From the NCBI RefSeq assembly GCF_011683915.1, contig NZ_JAAQPH010000025.1, forward strand, positions 1 to 64,000: DNA of 64,000 bases. The letters are read 5' to 3'. The DNA comes from Pelagibius litoralis (GTDB taxonomy: Bacteria; Pseudomonadota; Alphaproteobacteria; Kiloniellales; Kiloniellaceae). The notes beneath the pieces are model-generated. The model saw only the letters and a list, made by a program, of their open reading frames with translations. It was not told the DNA's origin and made no database searches. Shown in pieces: positions 7,820 through 16,510 of this stretch (positions are counted from its first letter, which is position 1; each line of letters starts with the position of its first letter). Both the position numbers and the translations under genes were made by a program.

Positions 7820-8950
7820 ATGCGTATCGCCTTTTATGCTCCGCTAAAACCGCCGACCCATGCGACCCCTTCCGGGGACCGCCTGATGGCGCAGTTGCTG
7901 ATGCAGGCCCTTGAGCAGGCGGGCCACGAAGTCACCCTGGCAAGCCGCTACCGCAGCCGCGAAGCGGTCGGCAAGGCGGATCGTCAGGCCCGTCTGCAGA
8001 AAGTCGGCCAACAGCTGGCGCAGCGCCTGATCCGGCACTATCAGGCGCTGCCTGCACGCCAGCGCCCCCAGCTCTGGTTCACCTATCATCTGTATTATAA
8101 GGCCCCGGACTGGATCGGCCCGGCCGTCGCCAAGGCCCTGAAGATCCCCTATGTCGTGGCCGAAGCCTCGGTCGCCCATAAACGCGCCAACGGTCCCTGG
8201 TCGGCCAGCCACCGCGCGGTCTTGCAGGCCCTGGACCAGGCCGCCGCGGTTATCGCCTTGAACCCGCTGGATGCCAAGCTGATCCCGGACCAGAACAAGG
8301 TCCGGTCACTGAAGCCGTTCCTGGATACCGCGCCCTACCAAGCCGTGCTGGCGCTGCGCGGCGACTACCGCAACGCCCTGGCGGCCGAGCAGCACCTGGA
8401 TCCGGAAATGCCCTGGCTGTTGGCCGCCGCGATGACCAGACGGGGCGACAAGCTGGCGTCCTACCAGATCCTGGCGCAGGCGCTGCGGGCCATTCCCGAT
8501 ATGCCCTGGCAGCTGATTGTCGCCGGCGAGGGGGATGCCTACGAAGACGTGCGCCAGGCCTTTGCCTGGGCAATGCCGGAGCGGGTGCGGTTCCTGGGGC
8601 TGGTGCAGCCCGCAGTCATGCCTGCCCTCTATGCAGCCTGCGATCTGATGGTCTGGCCGGCGGTGAACGAAGCTTACGGGATGGCCTTGCTGGAGGCCCA
8701 GGCGGCCGGTCTTCCAGTGGTGGCCGGCCGCAATCCGGGCGTGGAAACCGTGGTTGCCGAGGGCGTTACCGGGTATCTCTGCGACCCCGGCCTCGCAACC
8801 TTTGCCGCCAGCGTGCGCGAGATCCTGACCCAGACCGCCAGCCGCAGCGCCATGGGTGAAGCGGCCCCCCGCATGGTAGCCGAGAATCACAGCCTGTTGG
8901 CCGCGGCGCGGCGCCTGAACAGCATCCTGGAAGAAGCGAGCCGCCGGTGA
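7820..8950 (+). CDS. Glycosyltransferase family 4-like
   Basis: This 376-residue GT-B glycosyltransferase has an N-terminal FYAPLKPPTHATPSGDRL segment like that of family 4 enzymes that form a donor/acceptor cleft. The C-terminal part has VAGEGDAYEDVRQ and the full EX7E motif in NEAYGMALLEAQAAGLPVV. The acceptor is unknown. It begins 20 bases after the previous gene and its TGA overlaps the GTG of the next gene (GTGA), so it belongs to the same coupled operon. No membrane segment is evident, so it should act at the cytoplasmic face. Confidence 0.85.
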   Translation: MRIAFYAPLKPPTHATPSGDRLMAQLLMQALEQAGHEVTLASRYRSREAVGKADRQARLQKVGQQLAQRLIRHYQALPARQRPQLWFTYHLYYKAPDWIGPAVAKALKIPYVVAEASVAHKRANGPWSASHRAVLQALDQAAAVIALNPLDAKLIPDQNKVRSLKPFLDTAPYQAVLALRGDYRNALAAEQHLDPEMPWLLAAAMTRRGDKLASYQILAQALRAIPDMPWQLIVAGEGDAYEDVRQAFAWAMPERVRFLGLVQPAVMPALYAACDLMVWPAVNEAYGMALLEAQAAGLPVVAGRNPGVETVVAEGVTGYLCDPGLATFAASVREILTQTASRSAMGEAAPRMVAENHSLLAAARRLNSILEEASRR

Positions 8951-9537
8951 CGGCGTTGCTGCTGATCCGGCACGGCCCGACAGCCTGGAACGAGGAGGGG
9001 CGCCTTCAGGGACGCAGCGACCAGCCGCTTTCGGCGCAGGGGCGCCGGGAGGTTCAGGGCTGGCGGGTTCCCGAAGCGGACAGCCGTGCCGCCTGGATCA
9101 CCAGCCCCCTGATGCGGGCGCGCCAGACGGCGGAAATCCTGCACGGCACGGCGGTGGAGAGCGAAGACCGCCTCATAGAAACCGACTGGGGCGACTGGGA
9201 AGGCTGCAGGCTGGCCGAACTGCGCGCCACCCAGGGCGTCGCCATGGCCGAGAACGAGGCCCGCGGTCTGGACTTCCAACCGCCGGGCGGCGAAAGCCCG
9301 CGCGCGGTCCAGGCGCGGGTAAAACCGTTGCTGTCCGCACTCGCCCGCGATCGACAGGACACGGTGGCGGTGGCGCACAAGGGCGTGATCCGGGCCGTCT
9401 ATGCCCTTGCCAGCCGCTGGGACATGCGCGAAAAGCCGCCTGTGAGGCTGGAACGGGCCTGCGCCCATCGCTTCGACCTGGCGCCTGACGGCGCGCCGCA
9501 GGTTGCTATGCTGAACATCCCGCTCAGCCCGGTATAG
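8947..9537 (+). CDS. Histidine phosphatase family protein (phosphoglycerate-mutase-like)
   Basis: This 196-residue protein begins LLLIRHGPTAWNEEGR, the RHG catalytic motif, and has a matching VAVAHKGVIRAV with the second catalytic histidine, so it is a probable phosphatase of the histidine phosphatase superfamily. It starts at a GTG overlapping the stop of the preceding glycosyltransferase. Lying between glycosyltransferase genes, it most plausibly dephosphorylates a phosphorylated sugar or lipid-linked intermediate rather than acting in glycolysis. That role is inferred from position only. Confidence 0.85.
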   Translation: MTALLLIRHGPTAWNEEGRLQGRSDQPLSAQGRREVQGWRVPEADSRAAWITSPLMRARQTAEILHGTAVESEDRLIETDWGDWEGCRLAELRATQGVAMAENEARGLDFQPPGGESPRAVQARVKPLLSALARDRQDTVAVAHKGVIRAVYALASRWDMREKPPVRLERACAHRFDLAPDGAPQVAMLNIPLSPV

Positions 9538-9549
9538 TGGCCGGGAATA

Positions 9550-10845
9550 GTGGCGGGGGATAACGGAAACAGGTCTTTGGCGGAACAGGTGACGACGGAT
9601 CGCGGAAGCAAAGGGGCCCCGGGCAATTACGGTTGCGACGTGCTGTTCTACGTTCAGCACCTGCTGGGGATCGGTCATATCCGCCGCGCCGCGGTGCTGG
9701 CCCGCGCCTTTCAAAAGGCCGGACTGAAGGTCGTCTTCGTAACCGGCGGGCTGCCCATCGGCGATCTTGGCTTCGAGGAGGTCCAGGGCCTCGCGCCGAT
9801 AGAGGTGGTCCAGTTGCCGCCCGCCCGCGCCCAGGACGAGACTTTCGCCGTGCTGGTCGACGAGAACGACCGGCCGGTCGACGACGCCTGGATGGCGAAC
9901 CGCCGCGAGACGCTGCTGGCGGTCCATGAACGCTGCCGCCCAAGGGTGGTGATGATCGAACTCTACCCCTTTGGCCGCCGCAAGATGCGCTTCGAGTTGG
10001 AACCCCTGATTGCTGCGGCCCGGGAATCCGGGGCGCTGATCGCCTGTTCCCTGCGCGATATCGTCAACCGGCCGGAGAAGGCCGACAAGGCAGCCTGGAT
10101 GCTGGAGACTTTCCGCCGCGGTTTCGATCTGCTTTACGTCCACGGCGATCCGGCCTTTTTCCAACTCGAAACCAGCTTTCCCGAAGCCGCCGCACTGTCC
10201 GAACGCCTGTACTACACCGGCTATGTCACCGAAGCGGGCCAGCGCCTGCCGCCGCCCCAGCCGGACGACACCGGCGCCGAAGACTTGAAGGCCGGCAAAG
10301 GCGAGGCCATCGTTTCCGTCGGCGGTGGCGCGGTCGGGCGTCATCTGGTCGAAGCGGCCCTGGCCGCCAGGGCCCTGTCGCCCCTCGCCGAGATCCCCTG
10401 GCGGGTGCTGATCGGCCCCAATATGCCCGAGGTGGATTTCCAGAAGATCGTCGCCGCAGCGCCGGCGGGCATCGCGGTGGAACGCGCACGCAGCGACTTC
10501 GCCTTGTTGCTGACCCGCGCCAGGCTTTCCATCAGCCAGGGCGGCTACAACACCCTTATGGAGGTTCTCGCCGCCGGGCTGCCCGGCGTGGTGGTGCCCT
10601 TCGCCGGCGGCACCGAGACCGAGCAGACCCTGCGTGCCGGCCGCCTGGCGGACCAGGGCTACCTGACCGTCGTCGACGAAGCAAACCTGAGCGGCGCCAG
10701 CCTGGCCGCGGGGATCGCCCGGGCGCTGGAGACCCGGCCGTTGGCGACAGCAAAGCCCTTTCGAATGGACGGGGCTGACGAAACCGCGCGCCATCTGATC
10801 GCACAACTGGCCGCACGGGACCAACCCCAGGAACTGGACGCATGA
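9550..10845 (+). CDS. GT-B glycosyltransferase (family 28-like), paralogue of the operon's first gene
   Basis: This 431-residue protein has YVQHLLGIGHIRRA near the N-terminus, which mirrors the FGLGHLRRC loop of the protein at 5246-6475. Further on it has IVSVGGGAVGRHLVEA, and SQGGYNTLMEVLAAGLPGVV replaces MGGYNTFCEVL. It is therefore a second MurG-like transferase in the same operon, probably acting on a related acceptor. The start is a GTG 12 bases after the previous stop; later in-frame starts are possible because the first 27 residues look unstructured. Its TGA overlaps the ATG of the next gene. Confidence 0.83.
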   Translation: MAGDNGNRSLAEQVTTDRGSKGAPGNYGCDVLFYVQHLLGIGHIRRAAVLARAFQKAGLKVVFVTGGLPIGDLGFEEVQGLAPIEVVQLPPARAQDETFAVLVDENDRPVDDAWMANRRETLLAVHERCRPRVVMIELYPFGRRKMRFELEPLIAAARESGALIACSLRDIVNRPEKADKAAWMLETFRRGFDLLYVHGDPAFFQLETSFPEAAALSERLYYTGYVTEAGQRLPPPQPDDTGAEDLKAGKGEAIVSVGGGAVGRHLVEAALAARALSPLAEIPWRVLIGPNMPEVDFQKIVAAAPAGIAVERARSDFALLLTRARLSISQGGYNTLMEVLAAGLPGVVVPFAGGTETEQTLRAGRLADQGYLTVVDEANLSGASLAAGIARALETRPLATAKPFRMDGADETARHLIAQLAARDQPQELDA

Positions 10846-11639
10846 GCGACTGGCAAGCCCTGGAGCGCGAGTTGGACCGTTGGGACGCGGCAGGCCGCAG
10901 CGCCACCCTATGGTGGCGCGACGACGATGCCGGCGCGCGCTCCCCCGCCCTGGACCGCCTGCTTGGCCTGGCGGCCCGCCACGGCCAGCCGCTGGCGCTG
11001 GCGGTCATCCCCAACGAAGCGCAAGCCGGGCTTGAGACAGACCTCGCCAGGCCCGACAGTCCGGTGAGCGTGCTGCAGCACGGCTTCGCCCATCGCAACC
11101 ACGCACCCGCCGGTGCCAAGAAGTGCGAGCTGATCGACCCGCAGACGCGCCCGGAGATCCTCGCTGAACTGCGCCAGGGCGGTGCCCGGCTGCAGGATTG
11201 CTTCGGCGCGCGGGCGCTGAGCGTTCTGGTGCCGCCGTGGAACCGTATCGACCCGGCCCTCTGCGCGCAGCTGCCGGGCCTCGGCATCACCGGCCTGTCC
11301 ACCTACAAGGCACGGGACAGGGCCGTGCCCCTGCCGGGCCTGCAGCAGGTGAACTGCCACCTGGATATCATGCAATGGCGCCCCGAACGCCGCTTTCTCG
11401 GCGAAGCGGCGGCGCTCGATCTGCTGGCCGGCCATCTGAAGGCGCGGCGCGAAGGTACCGCCGACCCGGCGGAGCCCAGCGGCATCCTGTCCCACCACGC
11501 CGCCCATGACGACGACGCCTGGGATTTCCTCGACCGGCTGCTCGATTGCCTGGGCCGCCACCGGGCGGCGCGCCTGCTGTCCGCCGCCGAAACTTTCGCG
11601 CCGGCCAAGCTTGGAACCACGGCAGGAAAGGTCGCATGA
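10842..11639 (+). CDS. Polysaccharide deacetylase-like protein
   Basis: This 265-residue protein has the NodB-homology pattern: TLWWRDDDAG near residue 23 (metal/base Asp), LQHGFAHRNH near 79 (metal-binding His pair), VPPWNRID near 128 and LSHHAAHDDDAW near 221. It probably removes an acetyl (or similar acyl) group from a sugar. No signal peptide is visible, so it should act in the cytoplasm on a precursor. It is joined to both neighbours by ATGA overlaps and so belongs to the glycan operon. The family also acts on other N-acyl substrates, so the exact reaction is open. Confidence 0.75.
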   Translation: MSDWQALERELDRWDAAGRSATLWWRDDDAGARSPALDRLLGLAARHGQPLALAVIPNEAQAGLETDLARPDSPVSVLQHGFAHRNHAPAGAKKCELIDPQTRPEILAELRQGGARLQDCFGARALSVLVPPWNRIDPALCAQLPGLGITGLSTYKARDRAVPLPGLQQVNCHLDIMQWRPERRFLGEAAALDLLAGHLKARREGTADPAEPSGILSHHAAHDDDAWDFLDRLLDCLGRHRAARLLSAAETFAPAKLGTTAGKVA

Positions 11640-12166
11640 TCGTCCTGCGCTACCCGCCACGCGCCCTGATGGGGGACTACCTGCGCTCCGGCGCCGGGCT
11701 GCTGGTCGGTTTCGGGGTGCTCGCCGCGGTCCCGCCAAACCTGCCGGTGCTGGTCATCTTCGGCGGCATTGCCTTGCTGTTCAGCATCTTCGGCATCCGG
11801 ACCCTGCGCCGCCACAAGCTGGAGGTCGCCTTGACCGACAACGAGATCGCCTGCCGCGGCTTTGGCACCAAGGTATTGCCCTGGGCGGAACTGGAAGTCA
11901 TGAAGCTGCGCTATTTCGGCGCCCGCAAGGGAAAACGCGGCATCTTCGGCAGCGGATTCATGGAACTGACGCTGAAAGGCGCCGGCACGGCCGTTACTTT
12001 CGAATCGAGCCTGGACGGCTTTGAAAAGCTCGCCGCGGCAGCGCTGCGTTCATACAAGGAGAGAGGCCTGGAGATCGATCCGGCAACGGCCAGTAATCTG
12101 ATCGAACTGGGCATCGACAGCGGGACAACGGAGCCGGGGTGTGATTCCCCGCCAAACATCCTATAA
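11636..12166 (+). CDS. Small membrane protein with PH-like cytoplasmic domain
   Basis: This 176-residue protein has two adjacent hydrophobic segments (about residues 18-36 and 40-56), followed by a soluble part with LEVALTDNEIACRG and LPWAELEVMKLRYFG, a pattern seen in bacterial PH-like membrane proteins. The ATG overlaps the preceding TGA (ATGA) and marks the last gene of the glycan operon. The function is not known; it may anchor or scaffold the pathway at the inner membrane. The family assignment is from pattern memory and is uncertain. Confidence 0.6.
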   Translation: MIVLRYPPRALMGDYLRSGAGLLVGFGVLAAVPPNLPVLVIFGGIALLFSIFGIRTLRRHKLEVALTDNEIACRGFGTKVLPWAELEVMKLRYFGARKGKRGIFGSGFMELTLKGAGTAVTFESSLDGFEKLAAAALRSYKERGLEIDPATASNLIELGIDSGTTEPGCDSPPNIL

Positions 12167-12241
12167 CGCTGCTTCATCAGACAGGGAAAGCCGGCCGGGA
12201 ATGCCGACCGGGAGCAGCAGCAGGGAGACGGGGACAAGAGG

Positions 12242-14173
12242 GTGCGGAACCTACTGCACATAAGGGATCTGCGGATCAGCTTCAATCTGCCGGAGGGGCG
12301 CCTGGAGGCGGTCCGCGGCGTCAGCTTCCGCGTGCCGGCCGGCCGGACCGTCGCCCTGGTCGGCGAGTCCGGCTCCGGCAAGTCCGTCGTCAGCCAGGCG
12401 ATCATGGGCATCCTGCCGCGCAGTGCGTCGATCGACAGCGGCCGTATCCTGCTGAACGATCCGGCGACATCCAGCCAGGTCATCGATATTGCCAGTCTGC
12501 ACCCCGACAGCCAGGCGATGCGCGACATCAGAGGCAGCCGTATCTCGATCATTTTCCAGGAGCCGATGACCTCTCTGTCGCCGGTCCACTCGGTGGGCAA
12601 CCAGATCTGCGAGGCCCTGCATCTGCACCGCAAGGTCAGCACCGCGGAAGGCCTGTCCCTGGCGACCGAGATGCTGCGCCTGGTCGGTTTCCCCGACCCG
12701 GCCAAGGCGATCAACACCTATCCCTTTGAGCTTTCCGGCGGGCTGCGCCAGCGCGCCATGATCGCCATGGCCCTGGTCTGCCGCCCGGCGCTGCTGATCG
12801 CCGACGAGCCGACAACCGCACTGGACGTGACCATCCAGGCGCAGATCCTGAAGCTGATCAAGGACCTGCAGTCCGAGCTCGGCATGGCGGTGCTGATGAT
12901 CACCCATGACCTGGGGGTGGTGGCCAACGTGGCCGACGAGGTGGTGGTCATGTACCACGGCGAGATCATGGAAAGCGGCACCCTGGACGATATCTTCAAA
13001 GCCCCCGCCCATCCCTATCTTTCTGCCCTTCTGCGCGCGGTGCCGCGCTTTCATATGAAGCCCGGCGAGCGGCTGGTGCCGATCCGCGAGATCAAGAAGC
13101 GGGCCGACGGCGCCTTCCTGGCCCAGAAAGCCGAACAGGCGGTAAGCGCCGATCCCACGATCCTTAAGGTCGAGGGTGTCACCAAGAAGTTCACGATCCG
13201 CAAGTCCGGTCTTTTCGGCGGCGGCAAGGAGAGCGCGGTCCTGGCGGTCGACGATGTCAACCTGACGGTCGAGCGCGGCGAATGCCTGGGCCTGGTGGGG
13301 GAGAGCGGCTGCGGCAAGACCACCCTGTCGAAGATGATCATGCGGGCGCTCACCCCGGACAGCGGCAGCATCACCTTTACCGGCGGGCGCCCCGGCGACA
13401 GCGAGACCGACGTGCTGGCGCTGCATGACAAGGCGCTGATGAACTTTCGCACACAGATCCAGTTTGTTTTCCAGGACCCCTTCTCCTCTCTCAACCCGCG
13501 CATGACCGTCGGCGAGATCATCGCCGAACCGCTGGTCATTCACGGCATCGGCGACGCCGCCGACCGGCGCAAGGTGGTCGAGGAACTGATGGGCGTGGTC
13601 GGCCTCAACCGGCAGCATATCCGCCGCTATCCCCACAGCTTCTCAGGCGGTCAGCGCCAGCGCATCGGTATCGCCCGCGCCCTGGCGCTGCGGCCCCAGC
13701 TGCTGATCTGCGACGAACCGGTCTCGGCCCTGGACGTCTCGATCCAGGCGCAGGTCCTGAACCTGCTGAAAGACCTTAAGAAAGACCTCGGCCTCACCTA
13801 TATCTTTATCAGTCATAACCTGGCGGTGGTCGACTACATCGCCGACCGCATCGCGGTGATGTGCCAGGGGCGGCTGGTCGAACTGGCACCGCGCGAGAGC
13901 CTGTTCCGCGCACCGGCGCATCCCTATACCAAGGCCCTGCTCTCCGCAGTGCCCGAACCCAATCCCAACCAGCGCCTCGACCTGACGGCGCTGATGCAGG
14001 GCCGCGCCTCCGACCCCACGGCCTGGCCGGCGCCTTTTGGCATCGACGGCGAGCATGCCATGACGATGGTCGATCTGGGCGGCGGTCACCAGGTGCGCGC
14101 CCGCGCCGACGCAGCGCCGGAGCTGCTGCTCTGCCGCCCGCAGCCGGTTCTGCAGACAAGCACGAAGGTCTAG
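12242..14173 (+). CDS. Fused double ATPase of an oligopeptide-type ABC transporter
   Basis: The protein is about 643 residues with two complete ABC ATPase domains. The first has GESGSGKS, the signature LSGGLRQR and Walker B LLIADEP. The second has [16 protein letters not shown] and LLICDEP. Each is followed by the AHPY element typical of DppD/DppF-type ATPases. Both sites look active, unlike the ABC-like protein at 2296-5004. It would drive uptake of a peptide, opine or similar solute through the two permeases encoded directly downstream. The GTG start gives RNLLHIRDL. No substrate-binding protein gene is adjacent. Confidence 0.9.
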   Translation: MRNLLHIRDLRISFNLPEGRLEAVRGVSFRVPAGRTVALVGESGSGKSVVSQAIMGILPRSASIDSGRILLNDPATSSQVIDIASLHPDSQAMRDIRGSRISIIFQEPMTSLSPVHSVGNQICEALHLHRKVSTAEGLSLATEMLRLVGFPDPAKAINTYPFELSGGLRQRAMIAMALVCRPALLIADEPTTALDVTIQAQILKLIKDLQSELGMAVLMITHDLGVVANVADEVVVMYHGEIMESGTLDDIFKAPAHPYLSALLRAVPRFHMKPGERLVPIREIKKRADGAFLAQKAEQAVSADPTILKVEGVTKKFTIRKSGLFGGGKESAVLAVDDVNLTVERGECLGLVGESGCGKTTLSKMIMRALTPDSGSITFTGGRPGDSETDVLALHDKALMNFRTQIQFVFQDPFSSLNPRMTVGEIIAEPLVIHGIGDAADRRKVVEELMGVVGLNRQHIRRYPHSFSGGQRQRIGIARALALRPQLLICDEPVSALDVSIQAQVLNLLKDLKKDLGLTYIFISHNLAVVDYIADRIAVMCQGRLVELAPRESLFRAPAHPYTKALLSAVPEPNPNQRLDLTALMQGRASDPTAWPAPFGIDGEHAMTMVDLGGGHQVRARADAAPELLLCRPQPVLQTSTKV

Positions 14174-14178
14174 GTCGG

Positions 14179-15177
14179 ATGCTCAGCTACTTCGTCCGCC
14201 GCCTGCTGGTGATGATCCCGACCTTGCTGGTGATCAGCCTGGTGGTCTTCTTCATCATCCAGCTGCCGCCCGGCGACTTCCTGGAAACCCACATCGCCGA
14301 GTTGATCGCCCAGGGCGAGACCGTCGATTCCGCCCGCATCGCATTCCTGCGTGAGCAATACGGCCTCGACAAGCCGATGATCGAACAGTACTGGGTCTGG
14401 CTGTTCGGCCTGCTGCAGGGCGACCTCGGCTACTCCTTCGAGTTCGAGCTGCCGGTGGGGGAAGTCATCGGCAACCGCTTCTGGTTCACCGTTCTGCTGG
14501 CCGTCGCCACGACGATCTTTACCTATATCATCTCCTTTCCCATCGGCATCTACTCGGCCGTCAAGCAGTACTCCATGAGCGATTATACGGTGACCTTGAT
14601 CGGCTACTTCGGTCTCGCCATGCCGAACTTTCTCTTCGCCCTGGTGCTGCTCCACTACGCCAATATCTGGTTCGGCCTTTCCATCGGCGGCCTGATGGAC
14701 CCGCGCTACATCGACGCGCCCTGGACCCTGGACAAGGTGATCTCGGTCATCAACCATCTGTGGATTCCGATGCTCGTCATCGGCACCTCGGGCACCGCCG
14801 CGATGATCCGCCGCCTGCGCGCCAACATGCTGGACGAACTGCAGAGGCAGTACGTGGTGACGGCCAGGGCCAAGGGGCTGTCGTCAACGAAGATCATTCT
14901 GAAGTACCCGCTGCGCATGGCCCTCAACCCCTTCATTGCCGATATCGGCATGCTGCTGCCGCAGATCGTCTCCGGCGCCGCGCTGGTTTCCGTCGTCATG
15001 GACCTGCCGACCAACGGGCCGCTGCTGCTGCGCGCGCTGCAAAGCCAGGACATGTTCCTGGCCGGCGCCTTTTTGATGTTCGAGGCGACCCTTGTGGTGA
15101 TCGGCGTCTTCCTCTCCGATGTGCTGCTGGCCATGCTCGACCCACGCATCCGCCTGGGGGGGGCTTCGTCCAAATGA
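14179..15177 (+). CDS. ABC transporter permease (OppB/DppB type)
   Basis: About 332 residues starting MLSYFVRRLLVMIPT, the typical first helix of DppB-like permeases, followed by a periplasmic loop, five further helices and the EAA-type loop (RRLRANMLDELQRQYV...ARAKGL) that contacts the ATPase. The ATG at 14179 comes 5 bases after the ATPase stop. Its TGA overlaps the ATG of the second permease. The protein is an inner-membrane channel subunit. Confidence 0.92.
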   Translation: MLSYFVRRLLVMIPTLLVISLVVFFIIQLPPGDFLETHIAELIAQGETVDSARIAFLREQYGLDKPMIEQYWVWLFGLLQGDLGYSFEFELPVGEVIGNRFWFTVLLAVATTIFTYIISFPIGIYSAVKQYSMSDYTVTLIGYFGLAMPNFLFALVLLHYANIWFGLSIGGLMDPRYIDAPWTLDKVISVINHLWIPMLVIGTSGTAAMIRRLRANMLDELQRQYVVTARAKGLSSTKIILKYPLRMALNPFIADIGMLLPQIVSGAALVSVVMDLPTNGPLLLRALQSQDMFLAGAFLMFEATLVVIGVFLSDVLLAMLDPRIRLGGASSK

Positions 15178-16349
15178 GCGACCACAATCCGCGCCCCGGC
15201 GACCCGCTGCAGCACTACGTCAACAAGGCGCCCTTCGACCCCTATCGCGCCGATACCCTGACGCCGGAGCAGGAACGCTACTACCAGGCATCCGAATGGA
15301 AGATCATGTGGTGGAAGTTCCGCCGCCATAAGCTTGCCGTCTGGTCCGGTGCCTTCCTGCTGATGATGTACTTCGCAATTGCGATCTGCGAATTCCTGAC
15401 GCCCTACAACCTGCACAGCCGCGACACCACCCACATCTACGCACCGCCCCAGGGCCTGCACCTGTTCCACGAGGGCACCTTCGTCGGGCCTTTCGTCTAC
15501 GGTTACGATTTCAGACTGAACATGGAAACCCTGGCGCGCGAGTACGTGCCCAATCCCGACAAGATACAGAAGGTCCGTTTCTTCTGTTCCGGCGACCCCT
15601 ACGAGTTCTGGGGCGCAATCCCCGGCGACGTCCATCTTTTCTGTGCGGCCGAAGGCGGCACCCTTTATCTATTCGGCACCGACCGGCTGGGCCGCGACAT
15701 GTTCAGCCGCATTATTTACGGCGCGCGGATTTCGCTGACCCTGGCCTTCATCGCCGTCGCCATTTCCTTCGTGCTGGGCGTCATCATCGGCGGCGCCGCC
15801 GGCTACTACGGCGGCATGGTCGACGCCGTCGTGCTGCGGATCATCGAGCTGATCCGGTCCTTCCCGGAACTGCCGCTGTTCATGACGCTCTCGGCACTGC
15901 TGCCGGTAACCTGGAGCCCGATCGGAGTCTTCGTCGGTATCTCGGTGATCATCGGGTTTCTCGACTGGCCCGGCCTGGCGCGTGCCGTCAGGGCCAAGAT
16001 CCTCTCCCTGCGCGAGGAGGATTTCACCACCGCGGCGCAGCTCATGGGGGCCTCGCCAAGCCGCATCATCGGCCGTCACCTGCTGCCCAGTTTCACCAGC
16101 CACCTGATCGCCTCTCTCTCGCTGTCGGTGCCGACCGCGATCCTGGGTGAAACGGCACTGTCGTTCCTGGGGATCGGCCTGCGGCCGCCGGTGACCTCCT
16201 GGGGCGTTCTGCTCAACGAAGCGCAGAACCTCAATGCGGTCGAACTCTATCCCTGGCTGCTGTTGCCGGTGGTGCCGCTGTTCCTGGTGGTGCTGGCTTT
16301 CAACTTCCTGGGCGACGGCCTGCGCGACGCGGCGGACCCTTACAGATAA
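15174..16349 (+). CDS. ABC transporter permease (OppC/DppC type) with enlarged periplasmic loop
   Basis: About 391 residues. After a first helix (LAVWSGAFLLMMYFAIAIC) there is an unusually long extracytoplasmic stretch of about 100 residues with two cysteines (FFCSGDPYEFWG ... HLFCAAEGG), before the conserved FGTDRLGRDMFSRI and the remaining five helices. A similar insertion is known in a subgroup of oligopeptide/opine-type permeases. The EAA loop RAVRAKILSLREEDF is intact. The ATG overlaps the upstream TGA. The gene closes the transporter operon and is followed by a hairpin repeat. Confidence 0.92.
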   Translation: MSDHNPRPGDPLQHYVNKAPFDPYRADTLTPEQERYYQASEWKIMWWKFRRHKLAVWSGAFLLMMYFAIAICEFLTPYNLHSRDTTHIYAPPQGLHLFHEGTFVGPFVYGYDFRLNMETLAREYVPNPDKIQKVRFFCSGDPYEFWGAIPGDVHLFCAAEGGTLYLFGTDRLGRDMFSRIIYGARISLTLAFIAVAISFVLGVIIGGAAGYYGGMVDAVVLRIIELIRSFPELPLFMTLSALLPVTWSPIGVFVGISVIIGFLDWPGLARAVRAKILSLREEDFTTAAQLMGASPSRIIGRHLLPSFTSHLIASLSLSVPTAILGETALSFLGIGLRPPVTSWGVLLNEAQNLNAVELYPWLLLPVVPLFLVVLAFNFLGDGLRDAADPYR

Positions 16350-16372
16350 CGGAAGCCAAACGGATGCTTTCT

Positions 16373-16510
16373 GGAGCAGATCCCGGCCGGATGGAATCGC
16401 CGGAGGCGATCCATCGACCGGGTGAATCTGCTCTAACTGTTCGATGGCGATCGGATTCACATGTTTTGGCGCAACCACGAAGTGGTTCCGTCAAAACATG
16501 ATCCGATCTA
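16373..16510. repeat. Dispersed hairpin repeat, copy 1 (two stem-loops)
   Basis: The right-hand hairpin (16449-16508) has the arm GATCGGATTCACATGTTTTG continuing to GCGCAACCAC, a GAA loop and the complementary arm GTGGTTCCGTCAAAACATG continuing to ATCCGATC. A left-hand hairpin pairs AGCAGAT..CCCGG with CCGGG..ATCTGCT, with an inner stem ATGGAATCGCC/GGCGATCCAT. The right part recurs almost unchanged at 37447-37538. In both copies the terminal CTA is the stop codon, read on the minus strand, of the neighbouring gene. It lies between two convergent genes and could terminate both. Confidence 0.75.

Noticed and set aside
8887-10824. Minus-strand open frame of 645 codons opposite the histidine phosphatase and glycosyltransferase genes
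   Set aside because: It crosses two real plus-strand genes and lacks any domain; an antisense shadow.
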